A DNA stretch of 64,000 bases from Oscillospiraceae bacterium (GCA_009780175.1 WRAO01000002.1:62001-126000), one strand, 5' to 3'; positions 48,442 through 57,590 are shown, numbered from the stretch's first letter. Numbers and translations are program-made. Notes: generated from the sequence alone by a model not told the origin.

Positions 48442-49107
48442 TTAGTAGCCTGTTGTCTCTTCCCCGGCTAGGAGTTTTACCGCAGAGCTTGTGCCGAGAC
48501 GGGCGCAGCCGAGGGTGAGGAAGGCTTCCATATCTTCCACTGTGCGGATTCCGCCGGCGGCTTTGATTTTTACGTTTGGGCCGATGTGCGCCTTAAAGAG
48601 GGCGATGTCTTCCAATGTCGCGCCACCTGTGCCGAAGCCTGTTGAGGTTTTGATGTAGTCCGCGCCGGCTTCGGTCACGCATTGGCAGAGGCGGATTTTT
48701 TCCGTTTCGGTTAGATAGCAGGCCTCGATGATTACCTTGAGGATATGATCCCCCGCCGCGTGTTTCAGCGCGGCGATTTCGGCGGTGACGAGGTCGAAGT
48801 CTCCGTTTTTTACGTCGCCGATGTTGATGACCATGTCGATCTCCGAGGCCCCGTCTCGGATCGCGGCCTCGGTTTCCAGGACTTTGGCCGCGGTGATGGA
48901 GTAGCCCAGCGGGAAGCCGACGACCGTGCAGACGGTCAGGGTGTCGCCGTATTGCTCCGCTACGCGCTTCACATAACTCGGCGGGATGCAAACGGAGGCC
49001 GTTTTGTGGAGCACCGCTTCGCCGCAAAGTACTGCGATCTCATCCCATGTGGCAGTGGGCTTTAGAAGCGTGTGGTCGACATAAGAAAACATCGTCATTT
49101 TATCCAT
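48442..49107 (-). CDS. deoC: Deoxyribose-phosphate aldolase
   Basis: Cleaves 2-deoxyribose 5-phosphate to glyceraldehyde 3-phosphate and acetaldehyde, the last step of deoxynucleoside breakdown. The 221-residue TIM barrel shows LLKPTAT, VIIEACYL and the Schiff-base lysine motif YIKTSTGFGTGGAT. It is divergent from the nucleoside uptake/phosphorylase operon and completes the salvage route from deoxynucleosides to central metabolism. Confidence 0.96.
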   Translation of the reverse strand: MDKMTMFSYVDHTLLKPTATWDEIAVLCGEAVLHKTASVCIPPSYVKRVAEQYGDTLTVCTVVGFPLGYSITAAKVLETEAAIRDGASEIDMVINIGDVKNGDFDLVTAEIAALKHAAGDHILKVIIEACYLTETEKIRLCQCVTEAGADYIKTSTGFGTGGATLEDIALFKAHIGPNVKIKAAGGIRTVEDMEAFLTLGCARLGTSSAVKLLAGEETTGY

Positions 49108-49137
49108 CGGAGAGCCTCCTGTTTTGCGCTTTTCATG

Positions 49138-49166
49138 TTGCTTTTTCCAGAATCGTCCAGTATAAT
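49138..49166 (+). promoter_or_regulatory. Promoter of the nucleoside operon
   Basis: TTGCTT (49138-49143) and TATAAT (49161-49166), spacer 17. Downstream GTATAAG (49174-49180) and CTTATAC (49210-49216) form a widely spaced dyad that could serve regulation. Confidence 0.75.
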
Positions 49167-49259
49167 GGCGATTGTATAAGATGATACCGTTATAAACTCA
49201 AAAAGTCAACTTATACACGGAAAAATGAAGGATCAATCACAATACAGGAGGACGAAAAA

Positions 49260-50408
49260 ATGAAAAAAGTACTTGCACTGCTTCTCGCGGCCCTGCTCGT
49301 GTTCAGTCTCGTCGCATGTACCCAAACTCCGGCTCCGACCCCGGCACCCCCGGCGGCAACCCCGACTCCGGGCGAGCCAAGCCCGATCACCCCGGAAGTG
49401 ACCCCGGTGGACGGCATCTTCCTCGCCCTTGTCACCGATTACGGCACCATTGACGACGGCTCTTTCAACCAGGGTTCCTGGGAAGGCGTCGTCGCTTTTG
49501 CTGAGGCAAACGGCATTTCACACCAATATTTCCAACCGGCTGACATCACCACAGCGGCCTATATTGACGCGATTGAACTCGCGATCGTCGGCGGCGCACA
49601 GCTGATCGTCACTCCCGGCTTCCTCTTCCGTGAGGCGGTCTATGTGGCGCAGGACCTGTTCCCGGATGTCAAGTTTGTTCTGATCGACTCCACCCCGGCT
49701 CCTCCGGGCGGCGCCCCTGTGATCGCGCAGAACACCGTAGCGGTTCTCTATGCAGAAGAAGAGTCCGGCTTCCTCGCCGGTTACGCGGCTGTTATGGAAG
49801 GCCACAGAAGCCTCGGCTTCATCGGCGGTCTGCCGGTTCCGGCTGTTGTGCGCTTCGGCCACGGCTTTGTTGAGGGCGCGGAATACGCCGCGCAACAACT
49901 CGGCCTCGCAGCAGGCGAAGTTTCCATCAACTACGCATACGCAATGACCTTCTCCCCGGCACCGGAAGTACAAACCATGGCAGCCGCTTGGTTCAATGAC
50001 GGCGTAGAGATCATCTTCGCGGCAGCCGGCGGCGCTGGCTTCTCCGTCATGGCGGCAGCCGAAGTGGCTGGCGGCCTTGTGATCGGCGTTGACATTGACC
50101 AAGCAAGCGCTTCGGAAACCGTCATCACCTCCGCGCTGAAAGGCCTCCAAGCTTCGGTCTACAGCATCATCACAGACTTCTTCAACGACGAGTTCCCGGG
50201 CGGCGAGTTGAAAATCTTCAACGCCGCAATGAACGGCGTCGGCCTTCCGATGGAAACCTCCAGATTCCAAAACTTCACCCAAGCTCAATATGACGCGATC
50301 TTCGCGCTCCTGGCTTCGGGCGAAATCGTTGTAAACGACACGGTCGAAGAAGGCTTCGGCCCGCTGGATCTCGACACTGAGCTGGTGAATATCATCCTCA
50401 TCGGCTAA
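49260..50408 (+). CDS. BMP-family nucleoside-binding lipoprotein
   Basis: A 382-residue substrate-binding lipoprotein. The lipobox is LVAC at residues 17-20, so it is anchored after signal peptidase II processing. A Thr/Pro-rich linker follows (PAPTPAPPAATPTPGE). The core shows the BMP/Med family pattern (DDGSFNQGSWEG, then the VGVDIDQ-like GVDIDQAS). In this family ligands are nucleosides such as guanosine. It is the first gene, separated from the ATPase gene by a large hairpin. Confidence 0.9.
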   Translation: MKKVLALLLAALLVFSLVACTQTPAPTPAPPAATPTPGEPSPITPEVTPVDGIFLALVTDYGTIDDGSFNQGSWEGVVAFAEANGISHQYFQPADITTAAYIDAIELAIVGGAQLIVTPGFLFREAVYVAQDLFPDVKFVLIDSTPAPPGGAPVIAQNTVAVLYAEEESGFLAGYAAVMEGHRSLGFIGGLPVPAVVRFGHGFVEGAEYAAQQLGLAAGEVSINYAYAMTFSPAPEVQTMAAAWFNDGVEIIFAAAGGAGFSVMAAAEVAGGLVIGVDIDQASASETVITSALKGLQASVYSIITDFFNDEFPGGELKIFNAAMNGVGLPMETSRFQNFTQAQYDAIFALLASGEIVVNDTVEEGFGPLDLDTELVNIILIG

Positions 50409-50419
50409 AAATCCGCACA

Positions 50420-50459
50420 ATACAGGCAGGCTGGCGCAACCGCGTTAGCCTGCCTGTAT
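50420..50459 (+). terminator. Hairpin between the lipoprotein and ATPase genes
   Basis: 13-bp arms ATACAGGCAGGCT / AGCCTGCCTGTAT, no T-run. Such hairpins usually protect the upstream mRNA and reduce downstream expression, giving more binding protein than membrane parts. Confidence 0.7.
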
Positions 50460-50547
50460 CCGAAAGAACAATCAAGCTGTCCTTCTGACATGAATCATTT
50501 TTCGTGACGGAAGGGCATTTTTGAGGAATTACCAAGGGGGAGTGTCT

Positions 50548-52071
50548 ATGTATATCATCGAGATGCGCGGGATCACGAAGGAGTTCCCCGGCGTCGTCGC
50601 CAACGATGACATCACATTGCAACTGAAGAAGGGTGAAATCCACGCGCTGCTCGGTGAGAACGGTGCAGGCAAGTCTACACTCATGAGCGTGTTGTTCGGA
50701 CTCTATAAGCCCGAACGCGGGCATATCTACAAAAATGGTGAAGAAATTCGAATCACCGGCCCCAATGACGCGACGCGGCTCGGGATCGGTATGGTGCACC
50801 AGCATTTTAAGCTGGTCCACAATTTTACTGTGCTTGAAAACATTGTCTTAGGCGTAGAGACTACGAAAAACGGCGTGCTTCAAATGAAGGACGCCCGCGA
50901 GCGGGTGCTCGCGCTCTCCAAGCAATACGGCCTAGAGATTGATATAGATAAAGAAGTCGGGGATATCACCGTCGGCATGCAGCAGCGGGTTGAGATTCTC
51001 AAGATGCTTTACCGACAAAATGAGATTCTCATCTTCGACGAACCCACGGCTGTGCTCACACCGCAGGAAATCGAGTCTCTCATGCAGACCATGAAGGGCC
51101 TCGCGGCGGAGGGACGGTCTATCCTGTTTATTACGCACAAACTGGACGAGATTAAGCAGGTGGCGGACCGTTGTACGGTGCTGCGCAAGGGCAAGTTGAT
51201 CGGCACGGTAGATGTACCCACCACCTCGAAGGAAGAACTCTCAGAGATGATGGTAGGCCGCAAAGTTGTGCTGAGTCTGGACAAGGCGGAGGCCCATGTC
51301 GGAGAGCGGATTCTCGAAGTCAGAAACCTCAGCCTGAAAAATAAGGGCAGTGAAAAGAACAAGCTCACCAACGTCTCCTTCGATGTCAACGCCGGCGAAA
51401 TCGTCTGCGTCGCGGGGATCGAGGGCAACGGGCAGACTGATCTCGTCTACGCCCTCACAGGCCTCACCCCGCCAGACAGCGGCACGGTGACGATGATGGG
51501 CAAAGATATCACCAGAATGGGCATCCGCTCCCGCGGGAAGCTGGGCATGGCCCATATTCCGGAGGACAGGCACAAACACGGCCTCATCCTCGACTATACC
51601 CTCGCCTATAACGCGATTTTGGAGCGTTATTATACGCCGCAGTTCCAGACATGCGGATTCCTTAAGCAGGGCGAAATTCATGCCTACGCGGACCGGCTTA
51701 TTGAGCGGTTTGATATTCGCTCCGGATGCGGAGCGGATACTGTGACGCGCTCTATGTCCGGCGGCAACCAGCAGAAGGTCATCGTCGGCCGCGAGATTGA
51801 CAGAGATCCCCATCTGCTCATCGCCGTCCAGCCCACACGGGGACTGGATGTCGGGGCGATTGAATACATCCACAAGCAACTCCTCAAACAGCGCGACGAG
51901 GGTAAGGCGGTTTTGCTCGTCTCGCTTGAACTGGAAGAGGTCATGAACATATCAGACCGCATTTTGGTCATGTACGAAGGCGAGATCGTCGCCGATGTAG
52001 ATCCGAAAGCGGTTACCTATCAGGAGCTCGGCCTCTACATGGCGGGCGCGAAGCGGGAGGTGGGCAGATGA
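50548..52071 (+). CDS. Nucleoside ABC transporter ATPase (two ABC domains)
   Basis: A 507-residue double ATPase. The first domain has Walker A GENGAGKSTL; its signature is the altered VGMQQRVEIL and Walker B is ILIFDEPTAVLTP. The second has EGNGQTDL in place of Walker A and signature MSGGNQQK. This is the NupO/YufO type, which couples to two different permeases. The ATG at 50548 follows AAGGGGGAG. It overlaps the next permease gene by four bases. Confidence 0.93.
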   Translation: MYIIEMRGITKEFPGVVANDDITLQLKKGEIHALLGENGAGKSTLMSVLFGLYKPERGHIYKNGEEIRITGPNDATRLGIGMVHQHFKLVHNFTVLENIVLGVETTKNGVLQMKDARERVLALSKQYGLEIDIDKEVGDITVGMQQRVEILKMLYRQNEILIFDEPTAVLTPQEIESLMQTMKGLAAEGRSILFITHKLDEIKQVADRCTVLRKGKLIGTVDVPTTSKEELSEMMVGRKVVLSLDKAEAHVGERILEVRNLSLKNKGSEKNKLTNVSFDVNAGEIVCVAGIEGNGQTDLVYALTGLTPPDSGTVTMMGKDITRMGIRSRGKLGMAHIPEDRHKHGLILDYTLAYNAILERYYTPQFQTCGFLKQGEIHAYADRLIERFDIRSGCGADTVTRSMSGGNQQKVIVGREIDRDPHLLIAVQPTRGLDVGAIEYIHKQLLKQRDEGKAVLLVSLELEEVMNISDRILVMYEGEIVADVDPKAVTYQELGLYMAGAKREVGR

Positions 52072-53222
52072 AAAAGCGTAGATTTTCCGGTGAGAGCGGC
52101 CTCAGCGTTCTCTCCTCCGGGGTCGCGGTTATTGCGGGCCTCGTGGTCGGCCTCATCATTCTGCTCATCACAGACGCGAGCCAGGCGTTTCCCGCTTTTC
52201 GGAGTATCTTGACCTTTGGTCTGCAATCTTCGCGTAACTTTGGTGAAGTACTCTTCTTCGCAACGCCGATTATTCTGACCGGCCTTTCCGTCGGCTTCGC
52301 TTACAAGACGGGGCTGTTCAACATCGGCGCCAGCGGGCAATTCACCTTCGGCGCTTATGTCGCGATCTATATCGGTGTAGAGGCTACGTTTTTACCGCCG
52401 GCCATCCGCATCATCGCCTCCCTCCTCGGCGCGATGCTGGCGGGCGCGCTCTGGGCGGCGATTCCGGGACTGCTCAAAGCTTATCGCAATGTACACGAAG
52501 TCATCTCCTGCATCATGACCAACTGGATCGGCATCTTCCTCGTCAACTGGCTCATTCTCAACACCATCTTCGACGCGATGCGTAACTCTACCCGCCACGT
52601 CCCGGTGGACGCCAATATGCCCGGCTGGGGCCTCGGGGCGTTTTTCCAGGGCGACGCGCTCCGGCCCTCTAGCGTCAACTCTGGCATCATTGTCGCCATC
52701 GTCGCGGCAATCCTTGTTTACATCATCCTAGAGAAGACAAAGTTCGGCTATGAGCTCAAAGCTTGCGGCTTCAACCAAAACGCCGCAAAATATGCCGGGA
52801 TCAACGAAAAGCGCAACATCATCTTCTCCATGATGATCTCCGGTGCGCTCGCCGGCCTCGCGGGTGCGCTCCATTTTCTCTCGGGCGCGGGTATCACGAT
52901 GAACGTAGCCAACGTACTCGCCCCGCAGGGCTTCACTGGCATCTCTGTCGCGCTCCTCGGATTAAATAACCCCATCGGCATCATTTTTGCGGGCATTTTG
53001 ATCGCTTATCTGCATCTCGGCGGTTTCCAGATGCAACTCTTCGGCTTTGTGCCAGAGATTATTGAGATTGTCATCGCCGTCATCATCTACTTCTGCGCCT
53101 TTGTGCTGCTCATCAAGTTGTTCTTCGCGAACCGGGCGAAGAGAGCGCCCCTGCCGGACCCGCCCGTCAGTGCCGGACCGCCGCCCGGCGAGGGAATGGA
53201 TCCCCCGCCTGACGAACGCTAG
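52068..53222 (+). CDS. Nucleoside ABC transporter permease 1
   Basis: A 384-residue inner-membrane permease with about ten spans. GLSVGFAYKTGLFNIGASGQF is the BPD_transp_2-type motif, and the end of the family region contains LALLGLNNPIGIIFAG-like sequence. It corresponds to NupP/YufP. A Pro-rich cytoplasmic tail (PPVSAGPPPGEGMDPP) follows the last span. Translationally coupled with the ATPase by ATGA overlap. Confidence 0.92.
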   Translation: MKKRRFSGESGLSVLSSGVAVIAGLVVGLIILLITDASQAFPAFRSILTFGLQSSRNFGEVLFFATPIILTGLSVGFAYKTGLFNIGASGQFTFGAYVAIYIGVEATFLPPAIRIIASLLGAMLAGALWAAIPGLLKAYRNVHEVISCIMTNWIGIFLVNWLILNTIFDAMRNSTRHVPVDANMPGWGLGAFFQGDALRPSSVNSGIIVAIVAAILVYIILEKTKFGYELKACGFNQNAAKYAGINEKRNIIFSMMISGALAGLAGALHFLSGAGITMNVANVLAPQGFTGISVALLGLNNPIGIIFAGILIAYLHLGGFQMQLFGFVPEIIEIVIAVIIYFCAFVLLIKLFFANRAKRAPLPDPPVSAGPPPGEGMDPPPDER

Positions 53223-53240
53223 GAAAGGAGCAGCAAACAT

Positions 53241-54203
53241 ATGGATACGATCTCTTTCGTCATGCAACAGACCTTCTTCTTTATGATCCCCCTGCTGCTC
53301 GTAGCTCTCGGTGGTATGTTCTCGGAACGTGTGGGTATCGTCAACATCGCTCTCGAGGGCAAGATGCTCATGGGTGCGTTCACCAGTATTTTCTTCATCA
53401 ATCAGGTGCAAAACTCTGATCTCGCCATCTCCGGCCAGCCGCTGCTGGTCCTCGCGCTCCTCGTCGCGGCGGGAACCGGGGTCATCGTGGCCTTGTTCCA
53501 CGCTTATGCTTCGATCAACCTCAACGCGAATCAGATCATCAGCGGTGTGGCGATCAATATGTTCGCCCCCGCCTTCGCCATCTATGCCGCCCGGATTTTT
53601 GGGGATACGCAGCAAGTGTTCTTTCAGAACCAGTTTCATATCCCTAGCGTGCCGTTCTTTGGCAGCATTCCGATCCTCGGCCCGCTCTTCTTTCAGAACA
53701 CCTATTTCACGACCTATCTCGGTTTTGCGATCCTCTTCTTCTCCACCTTCGTGCTTTATAAGACCAAATTCGGCCTCAGGCTCCGTGCCTGCGGCGAACA
53801 TCCGCAAGCGGCTGACTCTGTCGGTATCAATGTCTACCGCGTCCGTTACGCCGGTGTTTTGATCTCTGGCGCATTGGCCGGTATGGGTGGGTTGATCTTC
53901 ATTGTCCCCACCGCTGTCGCTTTCAACGCCACGGTTTCAGGATACGGATTCCTCGCCCTCGCGGTACTCATCTTCGGCGCGTGGAAGCCGATGCGGATTC
54001 TTTTCGCGGCTTTCTTCTTCGGCCTCTTGCAGGCCATCGCCGCGGGCCATTCCGGTATCCCTTTCTTGCGCGATTTGGGTATTCCCATGCAGTTTTACTC
54101 TATGGTACCCTTTGTGGCGACGCTCGTCGTATTGGCCTTTACTTCCTCAAAATCCGCCGCCCCGAAAGCGGTGGGGCAACCGTATGATAAGGGTGTACGG
54201 TAA
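53241..54203 (+). CDS. Nucleoside ABC transporter permease 2
   Basis: A 320-residue permease with about nine spans, partner of permease 1 in the transmembrane pore. The motif ERVGIVNIALEGKMLMGAF is diagnostic of this family (NupQ/YufQ). It starts 18 bases after permease 1 with GGAAAGGAG. A short hairpin (TGTACG/CGTACA, about 54193-54210) overlaps its end. Confidence 0.92.
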   Translation: MDTISFVMQQTFFFMIPLLLVALGGMFSERVGIVNIALEGKMLMGAFTSIFFINQVQNSDLAISGQPLLVLALLVAAGTGVIVALFHAYASINLNANQIISGVAINMFAPAFAIYAARIFGDTQQVFFQNQFHIPSVPFFGSIPILGPLFFQNTYFTTYLGFAILFFSTFVLYKTKFGLRLRACGEHPQAADSVGINVYRVRYAGVLISGALAGMGGLIFIVPTAVAFNATVSGYGFLALAVLIFGAWKPMRILFAAFFFGLLQAIAAGHSGIPFLRDLGIPMQFYSMVPFVATLVVLAFTSSKSAAPKAVGQPYDKGVR

Positions 54204-54282
54204 ATCGTACATTTTATCTTGAAAAGCGCTATTCGGCACATAATAAAGCCGAATCCGCCCACTCACGAAAGGAGTCACTATC

Positions 54283-54672
54283 ATGACAGACCAACAACTC
54301 ATCGACCTCGCCATTGAAATGAAATCCCGCGCTTACGTCCCATACTCCAACTTCCACGTCGGCGCCGCTCTCCTCTGCGAAGATGGCACCGTATCCCTCG
54401 GTTGTAACGTCGAAAACTCCGCTTATGGCGTGTGCATCTGCGGTGAGCAGACTGCCGTCGTCAAGGCGGTCAGCGAGGGCAAGCGGAGCTTCAAGGCCAT
54501 CGCCGTCGCCGGAGACAGCGATGGCTACTGCCTCCCCTGCGGGGCCTGTCGTCAGGTCCTCAGCGAATTTGTCGGGCCTGACTTCCCCGTCATTTGCGCC
54601 AACAATGCGGGGGCGTTTCATCGCTTCACACTCGGCGAACTCCTCGCGCATTCATTCCGTCTGGAACGGTAG
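54283..54672 (+). CDS. cdd: Cytidine deaminase
   Basis: Zinc enzyme that deaminates cytidine and deoxycytidine to uridine forms. The 129-residue tetrameric type shows FHVGAALL, VENSAYGVCICGEQTA (zinc ligand Cys and catalytic Glu) and PCGACRQVL (two further zinc Cys). It is fourth-from-last in the nucleoside operon, and its uridine product is the substrate for the phosphorylase at 55690. Confidence 0.96.
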   Translation: MTDQQLIDLAIEMKSRAYVPYSNFHVGAALLCEDGTVSLGCNVENSAYGVCICGEQTAVVKAVSEGKRSFKAIAVAGDSDGYCLPCGACRQVLSEFVGPDFPVICANNAGAFHRFTLGELLAHSFRLER

Positions 54673-54738
54673 TGGCGAACCGTGTTCGCCCGCACTGCCG
54701 CCACCAAAACAAACGGACGAACACAGTTCGCCCCTACA
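54672..54738. repeat. Pair of simple interspersed palindromes
   Basis: GCGAACCGTGTTCGC-type sequence and, inverted, CGAACACAGTTCGCCCCTAC between cdd and punA. A similar one (GTAGGGGCGAGCTGTGTTCG) lies at 28182-28206. No coding content. Confidence 0.5.
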
Positions 54739-54767
54739 AGGCACGATATAGAAAGGCAGGTGTCACT

Positions 54768-55589
54768 ATGGATTTGACCAAACGCATTGAAGAAGCTACC
54801 GCTTATGTACGCTCTAAACTCGGCGATGTTCAACCCGAAGTCGGCCTCATCCTCGGCAGCGGCCTCGGCGGCTACGCGGACGATTTGGAAGACCCCATCA
54901 TCATCCCCTATGCCGACATCCCCGGCTTTTTCGTCTCCACCGTCGTCGGCCATAAGGGCCAGCTCGTGGCGGGGCGGCGGCAAGGCGTAACCGTTCTCGC
55001 CATGCAGGGCCGGTCGCATTACTATGAGGGCCACACGCAGCAAGAGATTACGCTCCCCGTCCGTGTGATGAAACAACTCGGCATCCATACGCTCATCATC
55101 ACCAATGCCGCCGGCGGCGTCAACGAGGCGTTCGCGGAAGGCGCCTTGATGGTCATTCGGGACCACATTAACTTCTCTGGCCAAAATCCGCTCATCGGCC
55201 CGAATTTGGCTGATTGCGGCCCTCGGTTCCCCGCGATGACGAAGGTCTATGACAAGAACTTGCGCACGCAAATCCTCACCAAAGCTGCCGCTGAGGGCAT
55301 CGCGCTGAACGAGGGCGTATACATGATGTTTTCCGGTCCCAATTATGAAACCCCGGCCGAAATCCGCTTCGCCCGAACCATAGGCGCGGACGCGGTGGGC
55401 ATGTCTACCGTGCCGGAGGTCATCGTCGCGGCCCACGCGGAGATGCGGGTGTTTGGCATCTCTTGCATCACCAACATGGCGGCGGGCATGGCGGATGAGC
55501 ATCTGTGTCATGCCGATGTGGAAGAGGTCGCCAAGCGCGTGCGCAGTACGTTTGTCCGCGTGCTGGACTTGGCCTTGGAGACGATTTAA
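54768..55589 (+). CDS. punA: Purine-nucleoside phosphorylase
   Basis: Phosphorolysis of purine nucleosides to base and ribose 1-phosphate. The 273-residue protein belongs to the trimeric PNP type: GLILGSGLGGYADDL, MQGRSHYYEGH, TNAAGGVNEAF and GPNYETPAEIR are all present. The ATG at 54768 follows AAAGGCAGG. A longer frame starting at 54594 lies in cdd. It acts on the purines delivered by the transporter genes upstream. Confidence 0.95.
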   Translation: MDLTKRIEEATAYVRSKLGDVQPEVGLILGSGLGGYADDLEDPIIIPYADIPGFFVSTVVGHKGQLVAGRRQGVTVLAMQGRSHYYEGHTQQEITLPVRVMKQLGIHTLIITNAAGGVNEAFAEGALMVIRDHINFSGQNPLIGPNLADCGPRFPAMTKVYDKNLRTQILTKAAAEGIALNEGVYMMFSGPNYETPAEIRFARTIGADAVGMSTVPEVIVAAHAEMRVFGISCITNMAAGMADEHLCHADVEEVAKRVRSTFVRVLDLALETI

Positions 55590-55689
55590 CATCATAGAGA
55601 CGATCGCCCCGATCGTCCGCCGTTTCGATTGCGCAACATAACAGGACACGGGCGGTCGTGGTCGGCCGCCCCTTCAAGGAGAAATAGCC

Positions 55690-56439
55690 ATGGAACCTTT
55701 ATACCACATCGGCTTTGACGATACGCATGGCGCGAAAATCGCCATCCTGCCCGGCGACCCCGGGCGGGTCGAGAAAATCGCGCAATACCTCGATAATCCC
55801 CGCTTCCACCACCAAAACCGGGAATATACCACCTGGCTCGGTGAACTCAATGGTGAGACTGTCATGGTCATGTCCACCGGCATGGGCGGCCCCTCCACGG
55901 CGATCGGCGTGGAAGAGCTGTTCATGACCGGCGTCCGCACCTTCATCCGCGTCGGCACTTGCGGCGGGATGGCGGAGCAGGTAATGGGCGGCGACGTCGT
56001 CGTCGCGACCGGTGCGATCCGGATGGACGGCACGAGCAAAGAATATGTCCCCATCGAATTCCCCGCCGTGGCGGATCTCGACATTACCAATGCCCTTGTA
56101 CAAGGTGCCAAAAATCTTGGACTGACGTGGCATGCCGGTGTTGTACAATGCAAAGACTCCTTCTATGGCCAGCACTCGCCCGACCGTATGCCCATCAGCT
56201 ACGAACTCAACAATAAATGGCAGGCCTGGATCAAAGCGGGCTGCCTCGCTTCGGAGATGGAGAGCGCGAGCCTCTACATCGTCGCCGCGACGCTGGGCGC
56301 GAAGGCGGGATGCATCCTCAACGTCGTCTGGAATCAAGAGCGCGCGGCGAAAGGACTTTCGAATCCCGAGTGCCATGACACCACCGCCGCGATTCGTGCC
56401 ACCATTGAAGCTGTGCGGCTGTTGACGGCGAAGGCGTAG
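55690..56439 (+). CDS. udp: Uridine phosphorylase
   Basis: Converts uridine and phosphate to uracil and ribose 1-phosphate. The 249-residue protein has ILPGDPGRVEKIA, STGMGGPSTAIGVEEL, RVGTCGG and SFYGQHSPDRMP, the last being typical of uridine over purine substrates. It is the last gene of the operon, 100 bases after punA, and a terminator follows (56507-56532). Confidence 0.93.
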   Translation: MEPLYHIGFDDTHGAKIAILPGDPGRVEKIAQYLDNPRFHHQNREYTTWLGELNGETVMVMSTGMGGPSTAIGVEELFMTGVRTFIRVGTCGGMAEQVMGGDVVVATGAIRMDGTSKEYVPIEFPAVADLDITNALVQGAKNLGLTWHAGVVQCKDSFYGQHSPDRMPISYELNNKWQAWIKAGCLASEMESASLYIVAATLGAKAGCILNVVWNQERAAKGLSNPECHDTTAAIRATIEAVRLLTAKA

Positions 56440-56448
56440 ACCCACTCT

Positions 56449-56483
56449 CCCCGTCATTGCGGGTCAAGCCCGCAATGACGGGG
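56449..56483. repeat. REP-like palindrome, orientation 2
   Basis: Arms CCCCGTCATTGCGGG and CCCGCAATGACGGGG around TCAAG. The core is the exact reverse complement of the one at 9708-9744. Confidence 0.8.
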
Positions 56484-56506
56484 GAATCCAGATATAAACA
56501 CTTTGC

Positions 56507-56532
56507 GCCACCCAATGTCGGGTGGCATTTTT
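56507..56532 (+). terminator. Terminator of the nucleoside operon
   Basis: GCCACCC / GGGTGGC hairpin followed by ATTTTT. Confidence 0.88.
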
Positions 56533-56562
56533 CCACCTCCCAGCACGAGTATAATTATAAAT

Positions 56563-56578
56563 ATAATGATAATCATTA
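56563..56578. promoter_or_regulatory. Fur-box-like site
   Basis: ATAATGATAATCATTA, identical to positions 2-17 of the classic 19-bp Fur consensus. It lies 8 bases upstream of the -35 of the DUF2975 operon. A Fur-family protein (Fur, PerR, Zur) could bind here; the window shows none. Confidence 0.6.
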
Positions 56579-56586
56579 AAAAATGC

Positions 56587-56615
56587 TTGACAATCGAAAT
56601 CCGCCACGGTATACT
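56587..56615 (+). promoter_or_regulatory. Promoter of the DUF2975 operon
   Basis: TTGACA (56587-56592) and TATACT (56610-56615), spacer 17, about 50 bases before the chosen start codon. Confidence 0.85.
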
Positions 56616-56663
56616 GTGTTCATCCGGCGCAGGAAAACTAAACAATCAAAGGTGGATGTTCAA

Positions 56664-57164
56664 GTGGAATGTCAAAGAGAAAAACTTAGAGGCATCAGCA
56701 AGGTACTGCATATCACACTATGGCTCGTATTCGCGATTTCTATCGTCCTCGGCTCTATGCAAATATTCGCATACCTCTGGACCGTGCTCGGACTCCCCGG
56801 GGAGACGTTTCTCATCAATGGCGAGTCTGTCATGCTTCCGGCTTTCTTGCAGATCGGCGGGGTCAACCTATTCTACCGCTCTTTGTTCGAGATGGGGGGA
56901 TTCGGCTGGCAAGCATCGCTCAGCACACTCCTCGCGTTGATTACCTTATTTATGGCGGAGAGAATGTTCAGGCAATTGCGCAATGGCGCGTCTCCTTTTT
57001 CCGAAGCGGTGATCCGCTGGTTTAAGCGGTTTGCCATCGCCTTCGTTCTCTTGCAGACGGGTACTAACGTCATCACCGTCACCTTCGCCCTCATTTTCTT
57101 CGCCATCAGCTATGTTTTTGATTACGGTCGCCTCTTGCAAGATGAGAGCGATACGACGCTGTGA
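56664..57164 (+). CDS. DUF2975 membrane protein
   Basis: A 166-residue protein with four membrane spans, typical of DUF2975 proteins that accompany a YozG-like HTH regulator. The GTG at 56664 has AAAGGTGG eight bases before it; the ATG at 56583 would lie before the promoter's transcript start. The role is unknown, though the pairing suggests that the membrane protein and the regulator act together. Confidence 0.8.
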   Translation: MECQREKLRGISKVLHITLWLVFAISIVLGSMQIFAYLWTVLGLPGETFLINGESVMLPAFLQIGGVNLFYRSLFEMGGFGWQASLSTLLALITLFMAERMFRQLRNGASPFSEAVIRWFKRFAIAFVLLQTGTNVITVTFALIFFAISYVFDYGRLLQDESDTTL

Positions 57165-57177
57165 GGAGGGAAGCATT

Positions 57178-57324
57178 ATGTCAGATATAAAAAAAGTGAG
57201 CGGGGATTTTGCACCTCTTTCTCTTGGTGAAGCAGTCTTGGCGGCGGGCCTTGTCATCTACTGCGTCGCCCTCATGTTCAAATACGGCATCTCCTTGCAA
57301 GCGCAAGTCGATGAAACATTATAG
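57178..57324 (+). CDS. Small one-span membrane protein, 48 residues
   Basis: Starts MSDIKKVSGDFAPLSLGEAV with GAGGAGGG before the ATG, followed by one membrane span (LAAGLVIYCVALMFKYG). It lies between the DUF2975 gene (13-base gap) and the HTH gene (12-base gap) and is surely part of the operon. No family is known. Confidence 0.75.
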   Translation: MSDIKKVSGDFAPLSLGEAVLAAGLVIYCVALMFKYGISLQAQVDETL

Positions 57325-57336
57325 GGAGGGATACAT

Positions 57337-57561
57337 ATGCCTATCATCTTACGCCTGGACCGCATGATGGCGGACCGCAAAATCTCCCTCAACGACCTCG
57401 CCGCGAAAGTCGGCATTGCGAATGTGAATTTGTCCAACATCAAGACAGGCAAAATCAGCGCCATTCGCTTTTCCACGCTCGAGGCAATCTGCGACGTATT
57501 AGATTGCCAACCGGGTGATCTTTTGGAGTATAAGCGCGAAGCGTCAAGCGAGGCAGAATAA
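57337..57561 (+). CDS. YozG-like HTH regulator
   Basis: A 74-residue Cro/CI-type regulator: MIILRLDRMMADRKISLNDL-like start, NVNLSNIKTGKISAIRFSTL, and CDVLDCQPGDLLEY. This is the small HTH type that is usually encoded next to DUF2975 proteins. A terminator follows at 57565-57590. Confidence 0.9.
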   Translation: MPIILRLDRMMADRKISLNDLAAKVGIANVNLSNIKTGKISAIRFSTLEAICDVLDCQPGDLLEYKREASSEAE

Positions 57562-57564
57562 AAG

Positions 57565-57590
57565 GAGCCACCCGATTACGGGTGGCTTTT
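57565..57590. terminator. Bidirectional terminator
   Basis: GGAGCCACCC / GGGTGGCTTTT hairpin between convergent genes. Confidence 0.85.
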
